This document shows, piece by piece, positions 1 through 9,773 of a stretch of DNA of 64,000 bases. Made by a program: the position numbers and the translations under genes. This DNA is from Sesamum alatum (lineage: Eukaryota > Streptophyta > Magnoliopsida > Lamiales > Pedaliaceae). Every line of letters starts with the position of its first letter. Position 1 is the stretch's first letter. Below the pieces are notes generated by a model that worked only from the letters and a program-made list of their open reading frames with translations, did not search any database and had not been told where the DNA came from. The stretch is from the NCBI GenBank assembly GCA_034509735.1, contig JACGWO010000003.1:7936001-8000000 (forward strand), given 5' to 3'.

Positions 1-654
1 AGCCGCAAACAGGGGGAAATCAAATCGAGAACCTCTTCTGGGATGTCGAAAGTCAATATAATTGTCAGCGTGTTGCCGACACCAAAGCTTCTCGTCCTGA
101 CTTGGGTCTGGGTAGGGTTTTTCCCACCCAATGCCAGGCATACTCTCAAAAATTGTGAGATCAACACTCTTTTATTAGCATTGAACTTTCTAGATATTCA
201 CAATTAATCACATAACACAAAAAGCTCCACTTGAATTTGCAAATTTATCATGGTGGTTCTCGGTTGAAAATCCTGATATACTTTTCTAAAATACAACGAG
301 TTCATTCATTAATTACATTAAAAAGCATACCAAGTACAACTGATCACTTAACAAGTAAAATATAAATTTAAAAGGAACGCACATTGAATTCACGTGTTTT
401 GATAATTGAAAAGACTATTAACTAATAATTTGGCCTTGTGGAGGCAAAGATCCGTTTGTGACTTAAAGTACCTATAACGAAACTTGTGCAATATTGCTTC
501 ATAATTCTCATACCAATAAATAAAGAAATTTGAACAATATATAAAGAAGTTTTAAACAAAATTGTTTGTATTTTTATTTATTAAAGTGATATTTTCTTTA
601 TCATATTTTCAATCAAAAAATTAAATGTTGCGCTCCCGACTTTTATATAGGTAG
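1..654 (+). repeat. Satellite monomer, left part (cut by window start, then by Tat element)
   Basis: Begins inside the core (AGCCGCAAACAGG) and runs in normal phase to TATAGGTAG, where the Tat-type element is inserted. The monomer resumes at 6392. GGTAG (650-654) is repeated at 6387-6391 as the target-site duplication. Without the insert this monomer is about 1.67 kb, the long form. Confidence 0.88.
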
Positions 655-1027
655 TGATGGGGTGAAATTCGGGAAAATGTAGCCTAAGCACGTGCACCGG
701 TTGAATACAAGAAGCATAATAAAAGACAAGAAGAATCAAAGTGATCTTGTGATATTCATTAAGAGGTAAGTTTAACAATGAATTCACCCCCTATTTATAG
801 TAATTTTTAGGGGGTGAAATTACAACATTGCCCTTTGATCCTACGGCCTAAAATTAATCAGTTGAGGGCATTTTAGTCATTTCGCTAGCCCATTCTCTTT
901 TCAACCTCCTTCTCTTCAACTTCCCTCAACTTCTTTTAACTTCCCATAACTCCCCTCAAGGGCCTTTTGTGCCATTAGTCATAAGTTTGAGGGTCTTCTT
1001 GCAAATTTTGTTTTTTCCTCCACATCA
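655..1027 (-). repeat. 3' LTR of the Tat-type element (373 bp)
   Basis: It matches the LTR at 6016-6386 over its full length with few differences. The ends are the inverted repeat TGATG...CATCA. On the minus strand a TATA-like CTATAAATAG lies at about 791-800; in the other LTR this site has changed to CTATGAATAG. Confidence 0.9.
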
Positions 1028-2654
1028 GTAGCCCCCCGACTTTCAAATATTTCCTTAGAAATCTGAAAGTTCCAATTAGCAAGTTGATTTTGATTCGAAT
1101 TCCTCTTCTTGTAATGGATGAAATTGACTTTGACTAGGCTCCTTTCTTGCTAACTCCATTCGCCTTAGAAGTCTCCTCTTTTTCGAAATCTTTTTTCAAA
1201 CGAATTGTACTCCCATTGGGATTTTTTCTCCCTTCTTCAGCTCCTCATAGTGATCCGGATACCGTGGACTTCAGCTCCAACAGGTAAGTTAACTCCAATT
1301 CTACTTCTTCTTCTTGATAATACTCCTATTTGATGTAGAGTCTTTTTCTCCTGGGATTCCTCTTGGCACAAATTCTTCTTCTATTGGAGCTCTTTTCCTT
1401 CTTGTTCCTACTACTTCAGCCACTGGTTTCTTCCTTCTTGGGACACTTTTTCATTCAGGCTCCTTCTCCTTCGAGACTACTCTTGGTTCAACTCCTTCCT
1501 TTCCTGGAAAATGTTGAAACGAATTGGCTCCAGTATATGGCTCTTTATCTCTTTCCTTACCGTAGTTCTTGTTGTTCGACTTCAAAAAGTCATCATTTGT
1601 CAATCTGGAAGAAACATAAATAATTTGTCAGTTCAAAAGATTTTCAGGATGTCACGCATTTCAAGAAAATGCCCAATGAGGCGTCATCGGGGGTCCGTCG
1701 ATGGTGGATAGTGGCCGGGCCGAGGCGCACGCCTCGGCCTGGATGCTGGTGCCTCGGCCTGGATGTGGCCGAGGCATGTGTGGCCGAGGCGTGCCTCGGT
1801 TAAATTTTAGTCGAGGGTGTCTTGTTGCCCCTCCTTCTTCCTATCTTGCTTGCTGAGGTGGTCGATTTCGATCACGAAGTGATTTCGGTTTAGGGCACCA
1901 GGAACATTCATCTAATTCGCCAGATTTGTCTAGAAATTATAGTTAGAAAAAAGTTGAAAAACTCCTCGATTTCCTTTGATAGCGCAAGCCCCCCACTTCA
2001 AACCTCTAGGTCGCGCGTTAGCCACTCCGCTCCTAACTCTTTCGCGTACTCCGAAGAGTTTCTTCCGGTGTTTGCGGGATCTTGGCGCCACTTCCTCTCT
2101 TGTGGCTTTTCGATATCTTGTTCATCCTTGGGAGAGTTGTTAAGGACTCGTTCTTCTATCCCTTCCTCTCCACAGTTGTAAAAAAATTCTTTTAGAGTGA
2201 CCCCTTTTTCCAACAATCCTCCGAACGAGAGGTTTTGCTAGGGCTTAGTGTAATTACAAGCATGCTTCGCGAGTCCGTTCTCGCCTTTCGTCAAGGAAGG
2301 AGGAAAAGGTTGCTTGCTCACTCATCCTCTGCCACTCCGTAGGTCGCCATGGAGGCAAGGGGACCTTGCCCCTTTGATGGTTGTTGTAATTGTGTTGCGT
2401 TGTGTCACATCCAGATCACCTCGCGTCGCGACGCATCATGTTGATTTCTTCGAAAGCTTTGTAGGAGTTCCCTTGGTTGGGACTCTTTGTAACTTCGCGG
2501 GAGTTCTTTGTCATTTGAGGAACTTCTTAAGAGTTCATCTTATCAAAATATTTTTGGAATTTTGCAGGGGTTCTTTTTTACTATGTTATTAAATTTTGTT
2601 TCTCTATTGCCTATTATGTTAAGTTGTTTTTTCTTGATCTAACTTTCAAATGTA
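1028..2654 (-). other. 3' non-coding region of the Tat-type element
   Basis: This is the part of the element between the hairpin array and the 3' LTR. Next to the LTR (1028-1044) the minus strand is purine-rich around GTCGGGGGGC, which fits a polypurine tract for plus-strand priming. At 1705-1800 there is a cluster of inverted copies of GGCCGAGGC and GCCTCGGCC. Short open frames occur, for example 1998-2216 on the minus strand, but I recognise no domain in them. Long post-integrase regions are known for Tat elements. Confidence 0.6.
1705..1800. repeat. Cluster of GC-rich inverted repeats (GCCTCGGCC / GGCCGAGGC)
   Basis: GCCGAGGCG and CGCCTCGGC face each other across 2 bases, giving a 9-bp stem. 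Further copies of GCCTCGGCC and GGCCGAGGC follow in both orientations within about 90 bp. The surroundings are AT-rich, so the cluster stands out. It lies inside the Tat-type element. Confidence 0.75.
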
Positions 2655-3585
2655 AGGGGCACTCCGCCTCTTACAAGTAACATGTCAAACTAAATACTTA
2701 TAAGTTGAACTATATTTCAAGGTAAGGGGCAACCCCCCTCTCTTTGGTAAAATATTAACGTGAGGGGTCATCCCTCTTTTAGATGAAATAATACTGTGAC
2801 GGGCAGTCCCCCTCTTATAGATGAAATAATACTGTGAGGGGCAGTCCCCCTCTTATAAACAAGATGTTAAGGTTTGGTAAAATATTAACGTGAGGGGTCA
2901 TCCCTCTTTTAGATGAAATAATACTGTGAGGGGCAGTCCCCCTCTTATAGATGAAATAATACTGTGAGTGGCAGTCCCCCTTTTATAAATAAGATGTTAA
3001 GGTGAGGGGTCATCCCCCTCTTTTTAGGTGAAACGTCAACGTGAGGGGCCATCCCCCTCTTCTAAATAAAGTGTCAATGTGAAGTGAGGGGCCATCCCCC
3101 TCTTTTAGGTAAAAACTTCAATGTGAGGGGCAATCCCCCTCTTTTAGACAGAATATTAATGTGAGGGGCAATCCCCCTATGAAAGGCAGTCCCTCTCTTT
3201 TAGATGATGTTTCAGATGTTAGGGGCAATCCCCCTATGAGAGGCAGTCCCTCTCTTTTAGACTTGGGGCAATCCCTATCTTAGAGGCAATCCCTCTCTTT
3301 ATAATCTCGGGGCAATCCCCCTCTGAGAGGCAATCCCTCTCTTTGAAATGATGTTTAAGTGCTAGGGGCAATCCCCCTATGAGAGGCAATCCCTCTCTTG
3401 ATAACTTGGGGCAATCCCCCTTTGAGAGGCAATCCCTCTCTTTATAATCTCGGGGCAATCCCCCTCTGAGAGGCAATCTCTCTTTTATCTCGGGGCAATC
3501 CCCCTATGAGAGACAATCTCTCTCTTTATAATCTCAGGGCAATCCCTCTCGTGACAATTGGGTATTTATGTGGGGCAATCCCCCT
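2655..3585. repeat. Minisatellite of about 30 small hairpins in the Tat-type element
   Basis: About 30 imperfect repeats carry GGGG-CAAT-CCCC or a variant. Each unit is a short inverted repeat. From about 3165 to 3530 two stem types alternate: GGGG/CCCC and GAGAGG/CCTCTC, with loops CAAT or CAGT. Earlier units use GAGGGG with loops CAGT, TCAT or CCAT. Stem sequences differ between units while pairing is mostly kept. The open frame at 3234-3476 on the minus strand is only a translation of the repeat. Confidence 0.85.
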
Positions 3586-3709
3586 TTTGCAAAAAATAAA
3601 ACATAGAGGCGACAAAAAAACTTATCAAAAGGACATTTCATTATCATAACCAAAGGTACAGAAAAGTCTTAAACTGCAAGTTTCATACAAGTCCTAAAGC
3701 GAGAGAAAT

Positions 3710-4485
3710 TTATGCAGAATACTTCTTTAAGTTGACCACGTTCCATGTACGTGGTACTTCTTTTCCATCCCACTTTTGTAGGCAGTACGTTCCTTTCCTC
3801 ACAATCTTAATCACTTGATATGGTCCGACCCATTTGGATTCCAGCTTCCCAATGTTACCTGTGGCATCAGCCCTCCTCAACACAAGGTCGCCCACTTGGA
3901 AGCCTCAATGTCTAACTCTGTCATTGCAGGCTCCCGCCATCAACGTTTTGTATGCTTCAGTCCTGACATTTGCGTCGCTCCTTAGCTCCTCAAGAAAATC
4001 CAGGTCGACTTTCCTTTCACTTTCGTTGCTAGTCGGCTGTAGCCCTTCACTTTGAGTGTCTCTTCTCCAATCTCCACTAGGATGACGGCTTCCGACCCAT
4101 AGACCAGATTGAACGGGGTTTCCCCCGTGCTTCGATGTGGGGTGGTTCGATATGCCCATAGAACTCCCGGACGCTCCACTACCCAATTGCCTTTGGCGTC
4201 TTCTAGCCTTGTCTTCAAATTTACCTTGCTGGTTACTTCCGCCTGCCCGTCCGAACAGGATGTTGTGAAGGTCCATACTTCCTGCTGGGGCGTGAATGAT
4301 GTCGGTATGCTCCTGGCATCCTCGGAGTCTTTCACTAAGTTCCATGCATCCTTACGCTTGGTAGGTCTGAGGTGTCCTCGCTTCGGGGCCTGGCATGCTA
4401 ACACTCTACCTTCGGAGTGATTACGCAGCCTTTCTCTTTCTACTCTGTTCAATCCTCGCCGACGTATCCAAGATGTGGTTTGCAA
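3710..4485 (-). pseudogene. Integrase remnant of the Tat-type element
   Basis: Integrase inserts retroelement cDNA into host DNA. Reading right to left, there is first a damaged zinc-finger segment (CQEHTDIIHAPAGSMDL, about 4310), then a jump past most of the catalytic core, then the core end GVLWAYRTTPHRSTGETPFN (about 4110-4170), and finally the C-terminal domain at 3710-3895, including KWVGPYQVIKIVRKGTYCLQ and a terminal NVVNLKKY motif. The pieces lie in different frames, so there are frameshifts as well as the deletion. I do not see the full D-D-E catalytic set. The C-terminal domain resembles that of Tat integrases. It cannot make an active enzyme. Confidence 0.85.
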
Positions 4486-5139
4486 AAAGCCTCTCTTATG
4501 CAGCTTACTTCCATGAGCTCACCTAGCTTGACTTACCCTTGCTTCCTTAGGGTTCTTTGGACTCTTGAAGCAAAATCCCAAATTCTCAATCTTCTTCTAA
4601 ACCTTCTTCCCAGCTTGATGAAGCGCTCTTCATCGTCAAGGCTTCTTCCCACACTACGTTCACTTCGTGTCGCTCTTGACTCAGTAGGGTTATTCTCTCG
4701 CTCTCCGAAGGAGGCAATAATCTGGCTGCCTTCATGAGTCCGTTCGTCTCTTCCTTGCATGACCACGGAATTTATTCTGGGGTGAACCCACCGACTTCCT
4801 TCTTAACGCTTGGATGTTTGGCAAGTACTAGGTCATCTACTCCCCTAGCTTCGCTGCCTCCCTCTTACTACTTGACCATAGGTTGGAAGTCGCTATCCGC
4901 CCTCACATATGCCACTCCTGCTTTCTCCCCCTACATACGTCGCTTCTGTGACGCAAGTCAGCTTTTCTCCCCTTGCTCAGCGCATCACACTCTGACTCGT
5001 TTTTGGGATCCACTGGCGACCCTGCTGCCTCTCGCTAAAGATGGTATGGTTTGGCATCGCGTCCTATTGCTCTCACCGCAACTCCTTCAGCTTGCCTTGC
5101 TCTCTGAGCGACTTTTGCTTGTTCTCACGCAACTCCTTC
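4486..5139 (-). other. Unrecognised internal part of the Tat-type element
   Basis: This stretch lies between gag and integrase remnants, where protease, reverse transcriptase and RNase H would be expected. On the minus strand I find only short broken frames (for example 4533-4766) and none of the DTG, YVDD-like or RNase H motifs. The true polymerase genes appear to have been deleted or replaced by unrelated sequence. Confidence 0.5.
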
Positions 5140-5510
5140 ATCTTGCTTTGCTCTCACGTACCACACGCCTGTCTTCAGAAGTGGTTTCCTGGAGCTCTTG
5201 TTTCCCTTGTCCCACAAATTCTCGTAAGTAATCTCTTCGGATCAACTCCTCGACCTCCTTCTCCAAGTAGTGGCATTCCTCCGAGCTATGGTCTCGATCC
5301 CAATCCTTGCTGCTTGGCTACATCAAGAATTTGACTCCGTGAGGTCCGGGGGGTGTATTAAGTTAAATCCCCCAGGGGCACATGTCCGCGTTCATGCTTA
5401 CTTCCCTAAGGAGACCCTTTACCTTCCTCTATGGCCCTTCCGGCGGCTTGGCGGCTTGGGCGGATGCATCCTCCACCAACTGGCGAAAGAGTCTCGAGAG
5501 TTATCTGAAT
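5140..5510 (-). pseudogene. gag C-terminal remnant of the Tat-type element
   Basis: On the minus strand at about 5215-5290 the translation reads HSSEECHYL followed by LEKEVEELIRRDYLREFV. This matches the segment after the zinc knuckle in plant Tat gag proteins (typically a HGH-C-LK-EIE-LIRRGYLREF pattern). Gag forms the particle that packages element RNA. Upstream, at about 5440-5470, a degenerate ASAQAAKPPEGP segment lies in a frame with stops. A frame break follows at about 5165. I do not see the central gag domain. Confidence 0.72.
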
Positions 5511-5518
5511 AACTAGGG

Positions 5519-5990
5519 GTGGAGGTGGAGCCTCGACTCCTTCAGCTGGCCTTTCCTCCTCCTAGGTGCGCAGGTGGATTCTCCAAGGCGTGGGCCTTGC
5601 TCCTGCTGGGGGGAGCCATCTCCTCCTCCTGGGTGCGCAGGTGGATTCTCCAAGGCGTGAGCCTTGCTCCTGCCGGGGGGAGCCCTCTCCTCCTCCTGGC
5701 AGTACGCCGGTGGACTCTCCGAGGCGTGGGCCTTGACCTCTTCCTGCCTCTCCTCCTCCTGGCGGTGCCCCAGTGGACTCTCCGAGGCGTGGGCCTCGAC
5801 CTCTTCCTGCCTCTTCTCCTCCTAGCAGTGCGCCGGTGGACTCTCCGAGGCGTGGGCCTCGACCTCTTAGCTGGTGCTGGTGAATTCGCCAGAGCGTGGC
5901 CCTGCTCCTCCTCTCCTCTTCTTTCAGGGTCTTCTGGCCCCACGTTCGCGCTTCTTGCCCTCGACTGGTGTTCATCCTCAATGCCTAGAC
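5519..5990 (-). pseudogene. gag N-terminal region with tandem peptide repeats (Tat-type element)
   Basis: Just downstream of the primer site on the minus strand, the frame ending near 5562 begins MRMNTSRGQEARTWGQK and then repeats a 21-22-residue unit of the type GRGPRLGESTGA four to five times. The DNA repeat has a period of about 63-66 bp at 5560-5890. The position fits a gag leader or N-terminus. A second minus-strand frame across the same repeat (5542-6090) and a plus-strand frame (5519-6043) are also open because the GC-rich repeat lacks stops, so openness is weak evidence of coding. Function unknown. Confidence 0.5.
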
Positions 5991-5996
5991 TGGTTT

Positions 5997-6013
5997 CCCA
6001 AAGACGGCGCCAA
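5997..6013 (-). other. Primer-binding site of the Tat-type element
   Basis: On the minus strand TTGGCGCCGTCTTTGGG lies two bases inside the 5' LTR. It matches the TGGCGCCGTCTGTGGG-type primer site common in plant Ty3/gypsy elements apart from a base or two. It fixes the element's direction. Confidence 0.85.
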
Positions 6014-6015
6014 GC

Positions 6016-6386
6016 TGATGGGGTGAAATTCGGGAAAATGTAGCCTACGCATGTGCACCGGTTGAATACAAGAAGTATAATAAATGACAAGAAGAATCAA
6101 AGTGATCTTGTGATATTCATTAAGAGGTAAGTTTAACAATGAATTCACCCCCTATTCATAGTAATTTTTAGGGGGTGAAATTACAACGTTGCCCTTTAAT
6201 CCTACGGCCTAAAATTAATTAGTTGAGGACATTTTCGTCATTTAGCTAGCCCACTCTCTTTTCAACCTCCTTCTCTTCAACTTCCCTCAACTTCTTTTAA
6301 CTTCCCATAACTCCCCGCAAGGGCCTTTGTGCCATTAGTCATAAGTTTGAGGGTCTTCTTGCAATTTGATTTTTTTCTCCACATCA
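6016..6386 (-). repeat. 5' LTR of the Tat-type element (371 bp)
   Basis: It pairs with the LTR at 655-1027. It is followed by GGTAG, the right copy of the target-site duplication, and then by satellite in the correct phase. Confidence 0.9.
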
Positions 6387-6391
6387 GGTAG

Positions 6392-7404
6392 CAATTAATT
6401 AATTATGGTTACATTTTCATTAATGAATTAGCATTTGCCACGTGCGTTGCATGGTGAAAAACATTTTACATATTACAAATTCCCATCATATTTAATATAT
6501 TTAAATATTATTTTCAGCAAAAATATTTTTTTATCTTTCTTGAACATATATTAAATAAAAAATTGTTCTCTTATATACATGAAAAAAATGATTTAACTTG
6601 AATTTCAAATAAGATATATTTTTTCTTTTGATATTTTTTATAATATCTGAACAATCAAAATTATTCGAAGTCACTTTCGTATCAATTGTAATTATTATTA
6701 TTATTATTTTAATAACTAGTCCCCCATAAAAATTCATCTCCAAAATATAAAGTCATAAATGAAAAAGAAAACGATAAGATTTACATAGAATTACTTGACA
6801 AAAGTTATGCTCATAACTGATTAAATAATTAGAGATAAATCAAGAAAATTTAAATGCCTTCCACAAAATTATAAGAATATGAATATTAGTAAAATAATGA
6901 AAACATGTAAAGTAATATACATGTTGAATAAAAAAAATGGAACAACTTACTGAATAAAAATGAAATTTGCAAAAATAGTTTCGATTACGACAATTTTGAT
7001 TATGGTATTTAAAATATACAGAAACTTTTACCCAATAATTACATAAGCTAAAAATTATAACGGAACAAGAAATTAAATAAACACAATATACATAAGGCGT
7101 TGCAAATGTTCGAGCAGAGCTTTTATAGAAAGCATTATCTTGCTTCTTTTGGATCTAAATTTATCGTGAGTAATTTTATTTTGTATTTAAATTTATCACA
7201 AATGAAATATTTTGCAGTGCAATGAAAGAACATTAGTATTTGGCTAATTATTCGGTGAGTAAATAATTAAAAAGAGGCGCAAATAAAATTTTCCTAAAAA
7301 CTAATCACATAAAACAAACCTTTAATATAATTTCAATTATCTTAGAGTTTTTTCTAATATATGCCCATTATTTTAATGCGTGATAATTAATTGTCAATGC
7401 ATTG
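6392..7404 (+). repeat. Satellite monomer, right part (continuation of 1-654)
   Basis: Resumes at CAATTAATTAATTA after the Tat insertion and runs to the next core at 7405. It contains the usual short (TTA)n tract near 6690-6708. Confidence 0.88.
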
Positions 7405-8362
7405 CAGCCACCAAACAGGGGGGAAATCAAATTGAGAACCTCTTTTGGGAAGTCGAAAGTCTATATAATTGTCAGTGTGTTGCAGGCACCAAAGCGTCTC
7501 GTCCTGACCTGGCCTGGGTAGGGTATTCCCCACCCAATGACAGGCATACTCTAAACAATTGTGAGATCAACACTGTTTTATTAGCATTGAACTTTCCAGA
7601 TATTCATAATTAATCAAATAACACAAAAAAGCTCCATTTGAATTTGAAAATTTATCATCATAGTTCTCTGTTGAAAATCATGATATAGTTTTCTAAAATA
7701 CAATGAGTTCATTCATTAATTACGTTAAAAAGCATACCAACTAAAATTGATCACTTAACAAGTAAAATAGAAATTTAAAAGGAACGCACGTGCAATTCAC
7801 GTGTTTTAATAATTGAAAGGAGTATTAACTAATAATTTGCCCTTGTGGAGGCAAAAAATCCGTTTGTCACTTAAAGTAACTATAACAAAACTTGTGCAAT
7901 ATTGCTTCAAAATTCTCACACCAATAAATATACAAATTAAAACAATATCTAAAGAAGTTTTAAACAAAATTGTTTGTATTTTGATTTATTAAAGGTGATA
8001 TTTTCAATCAAAAAATTTAATGTTACGCTCCCGCCTTTTTATAGTTAGCGATTAATTAATTAAGGTTACATTTTCATTAATGAACTAGCATTTGCTGCGT
8101 GCATTGCAAGGTGAGAAAACATTTTACATATCACAAATTTCCATCATATTTAATATATTTAATTGTTATTTTCAGCAAAAAATATATTTTTTATTTTTCT
8201 TAAACATATATTCAATAAAAATTTGTTCTCTTATAGACATGAAAAAATGAATTTAGAACATAGTGTAAATAATCACTTGAATTTCAAATAAGATATATCT
8301 TTCTCTACTGATATTTTTTTAATAATATCTGAACCATCAAAATTATTCGATTTCTGTATGAA

Positions 8363-8402
<40 letters not shown>

Positions 8403-8555
8403 GTTAATAACTTGTCCCCCATAGTAATTCATCTCCAAAATATAAAGTCATAAATGAAAAGAAAACGATAGATATATATAGATTTACTTGACAAAAGTTA
8501 TGCTCATAATTGATTAAATAATTCAAGATAAATCAAAAAAATTTAAATGTCTTCC
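7405..8555 (+). repeat. Satellite monomer, truncated at its CTTCC position
   Basis: It starts with a full core and carries a perfect twin G-box at 7787-7803. It has an expanded (TTA)n tract at about 8366-8402. At 8555 the sequence jumps from ATGTCTTCC directly to GGACCTAGGCCTGG, which belongs to the middle of the next core. Confidence 0.88.
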
Positions 8556-8569
8556 GGACCTAGGCCTGG
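8556..8569 (+). repeat. Core fragment just before the non-coding LTR element
   Basis: GGACCTAGGCCTGG matches the GACCTGGGCCTGG part of the core. Its last five bases, CCTGG, are the left target-site duplication. The monomer resumes at 13434. Confidence 0.82.
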
Positions 8570-9758
8570 TGTCACGGGCGGACTCTTTTATCGCAGCGGA
8601 ATATCTCATTTTTGCCCGTGATGCCTCTCATGTTGCTCACAACCTTCGACCAGCCTTCCTCCATTCGAGTCCTCTCTGTCTCCCGACCATATGTCTTCGA
8701 CACTCGCAGCTTACTAGCGCGACATCCGAACACATCCCTGTGCGGCGCCTTGCGCCCAAGCACTCGCCTATCCGGAATGCCCATGTTCGCAGAGGGTCGC
8801 AGCTCTCGCGCCTTGCGCGCCTTCATGTCCGACCCCAACTAGCTAGCTTGCCATCACGCATCTCGCCCACAATCTCGGCCCTGCCGATACTTCTCGCAAT
8901 GGCTCGGAGCATCTTCGCCCCGTCTCGGCACTATGGGCCAACTTACGCCCACAACGCCCATCGCACGCACAACAATCACTCGGTGCATTATCGGCGCATG
9001 TCTTCGCCATGCCCGTCTCGCATGCCTCGCCGAGTAGGGCAGCATCATCCATCCTTGGCCCAACTCTTATGCCAACATCTCGCATCAGTCTCGCACGGCA
9101 TGCCCAACATGCCTCGCCTTTCAGCGTGACCTCATAATTTGCCCACAGCGCGGCGTCGCCCCACGACCGCGTATCTTGGCCGACGGATCATCGTGCATGG
9201 CTAGAACCCAATAGCTCATGACACGAGTAGCTCACGAGGTCTTTCAATGCTTCGCCTCGATCGCTCATTCCGCCCGAGAGCTATTGCCTATGCCCTTCCA
9301 CAGCCCGCGGGGCATCCTCGCAATCACACGGAGCCTCTCGGCCCGTTGCTTGCCCAACGTGTGCCATCCTGGCCCCACGCCGCCCGTTCGGTTCCCATAC
9401 CGACCGGGGACTTTAGCCCTCCCTTTGAGGTGCCTAAAGTCGGCCCTTGAGGCCCCCATCATGTCCCAAGGGAATCGCCCATTTAATGCCTCACTGCACG
9501 GGGGGGACTGGCTGGAGCTCACCACTGTTGTCCCCCTTATAATAGTCTTAAAAATAATTTTCCTTGTTCTAGCAATAGATATTCAAAGTCCCTCAAATGG
9601 CCGAGGAGCGCACCTTTTTCACAACTCCCTCGTCTGACGTCCGAATCGCATACCGCTTGAACCATTGCGCTCCCACGTGCCGGGCCGACATCCCTTATCG
9701 CCCGCACGTCCTCCGCAAGTCACAGCCGACACTCCTAGTTAAAGGACGGCCTGTGACA
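8570..9758 (-). repeat. 3' LTR of the non-coding element (about 1189 bp)
   Basis: It aligns with 12250-13428 end to end with scattered substitutions and small indels, for example an extra 10 bases near 8812. A long plus-strand frame (8569-9129) recurs in the other LTR only because the LTRs are copies; I see no domain in it. Confidence 0.9.
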
Positions 9759-9773
9759 TCCTCCCCCACTCGA
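9759..9773 (-). other. Polypurine tract of the non-coding element
   Basis: The minus strand reads TCGAGTGGGGGAGGA directly before the 3' LTR, as expected for the primer of plus-strand DNA synthesis. Confidence 0.75.

Larger units (their letters stand above)
655..6386 (-). mobile_element. Ty3/gypsy LTR retrotransposon, Tat-type, internally deleted
   Basis: Two nearly identical LTRs (655-1027 and 6016-6386) start TGATGGGGTG and end CCACATCA on the plus strand. The element is flanked by the perfect 5-bp duplication GGTAG (650-654 and 6387-6391), so it is a complete insertion. A primer-binding site TTGGCGCCGTCTTTGGG lies beside the right LTR on the minus strand, so the element reads right to left: 5' LTR, gag remnants, integrase remnants, a long 3' non-coding region, 3' LTR. 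I cannot find protease, reverse transcriptase or RNase H, and most of the integrase core is missing, so it is non-autonomous. The Tat placement rests on the gag C-terminus, the integrase C-terminus, the primer site and the long region after integrase. Confidence 0.87.

Noticed and set aside
3234..3476. 80-residue frame with KERDCLS repeats
   Set aside because: It only translates the hairpin minisatellite of the Tat-type element.
4109..5334. Plus-strand frames of about 100-165 residues across the Tat-type element
   Set aside because: They are antisense to gag and integrase remnants and carry no domain.
5519..6043. 174-residue plus-strand frame with repeated WTLRGVGLDL-like units
   Set aside because: It is on the opposite strand to the element and is a by-product of the GC-rich gag-region repeat.
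8569..9129. 186-residue plus-strand frame, repeated at 12249-12809
   Set aside because: Both copies lie in the two LTRs of one element, so the repetition is explained by LTR identity. No domain is recognisable, and several overlapping frames are open because the LTR is GC-rich.
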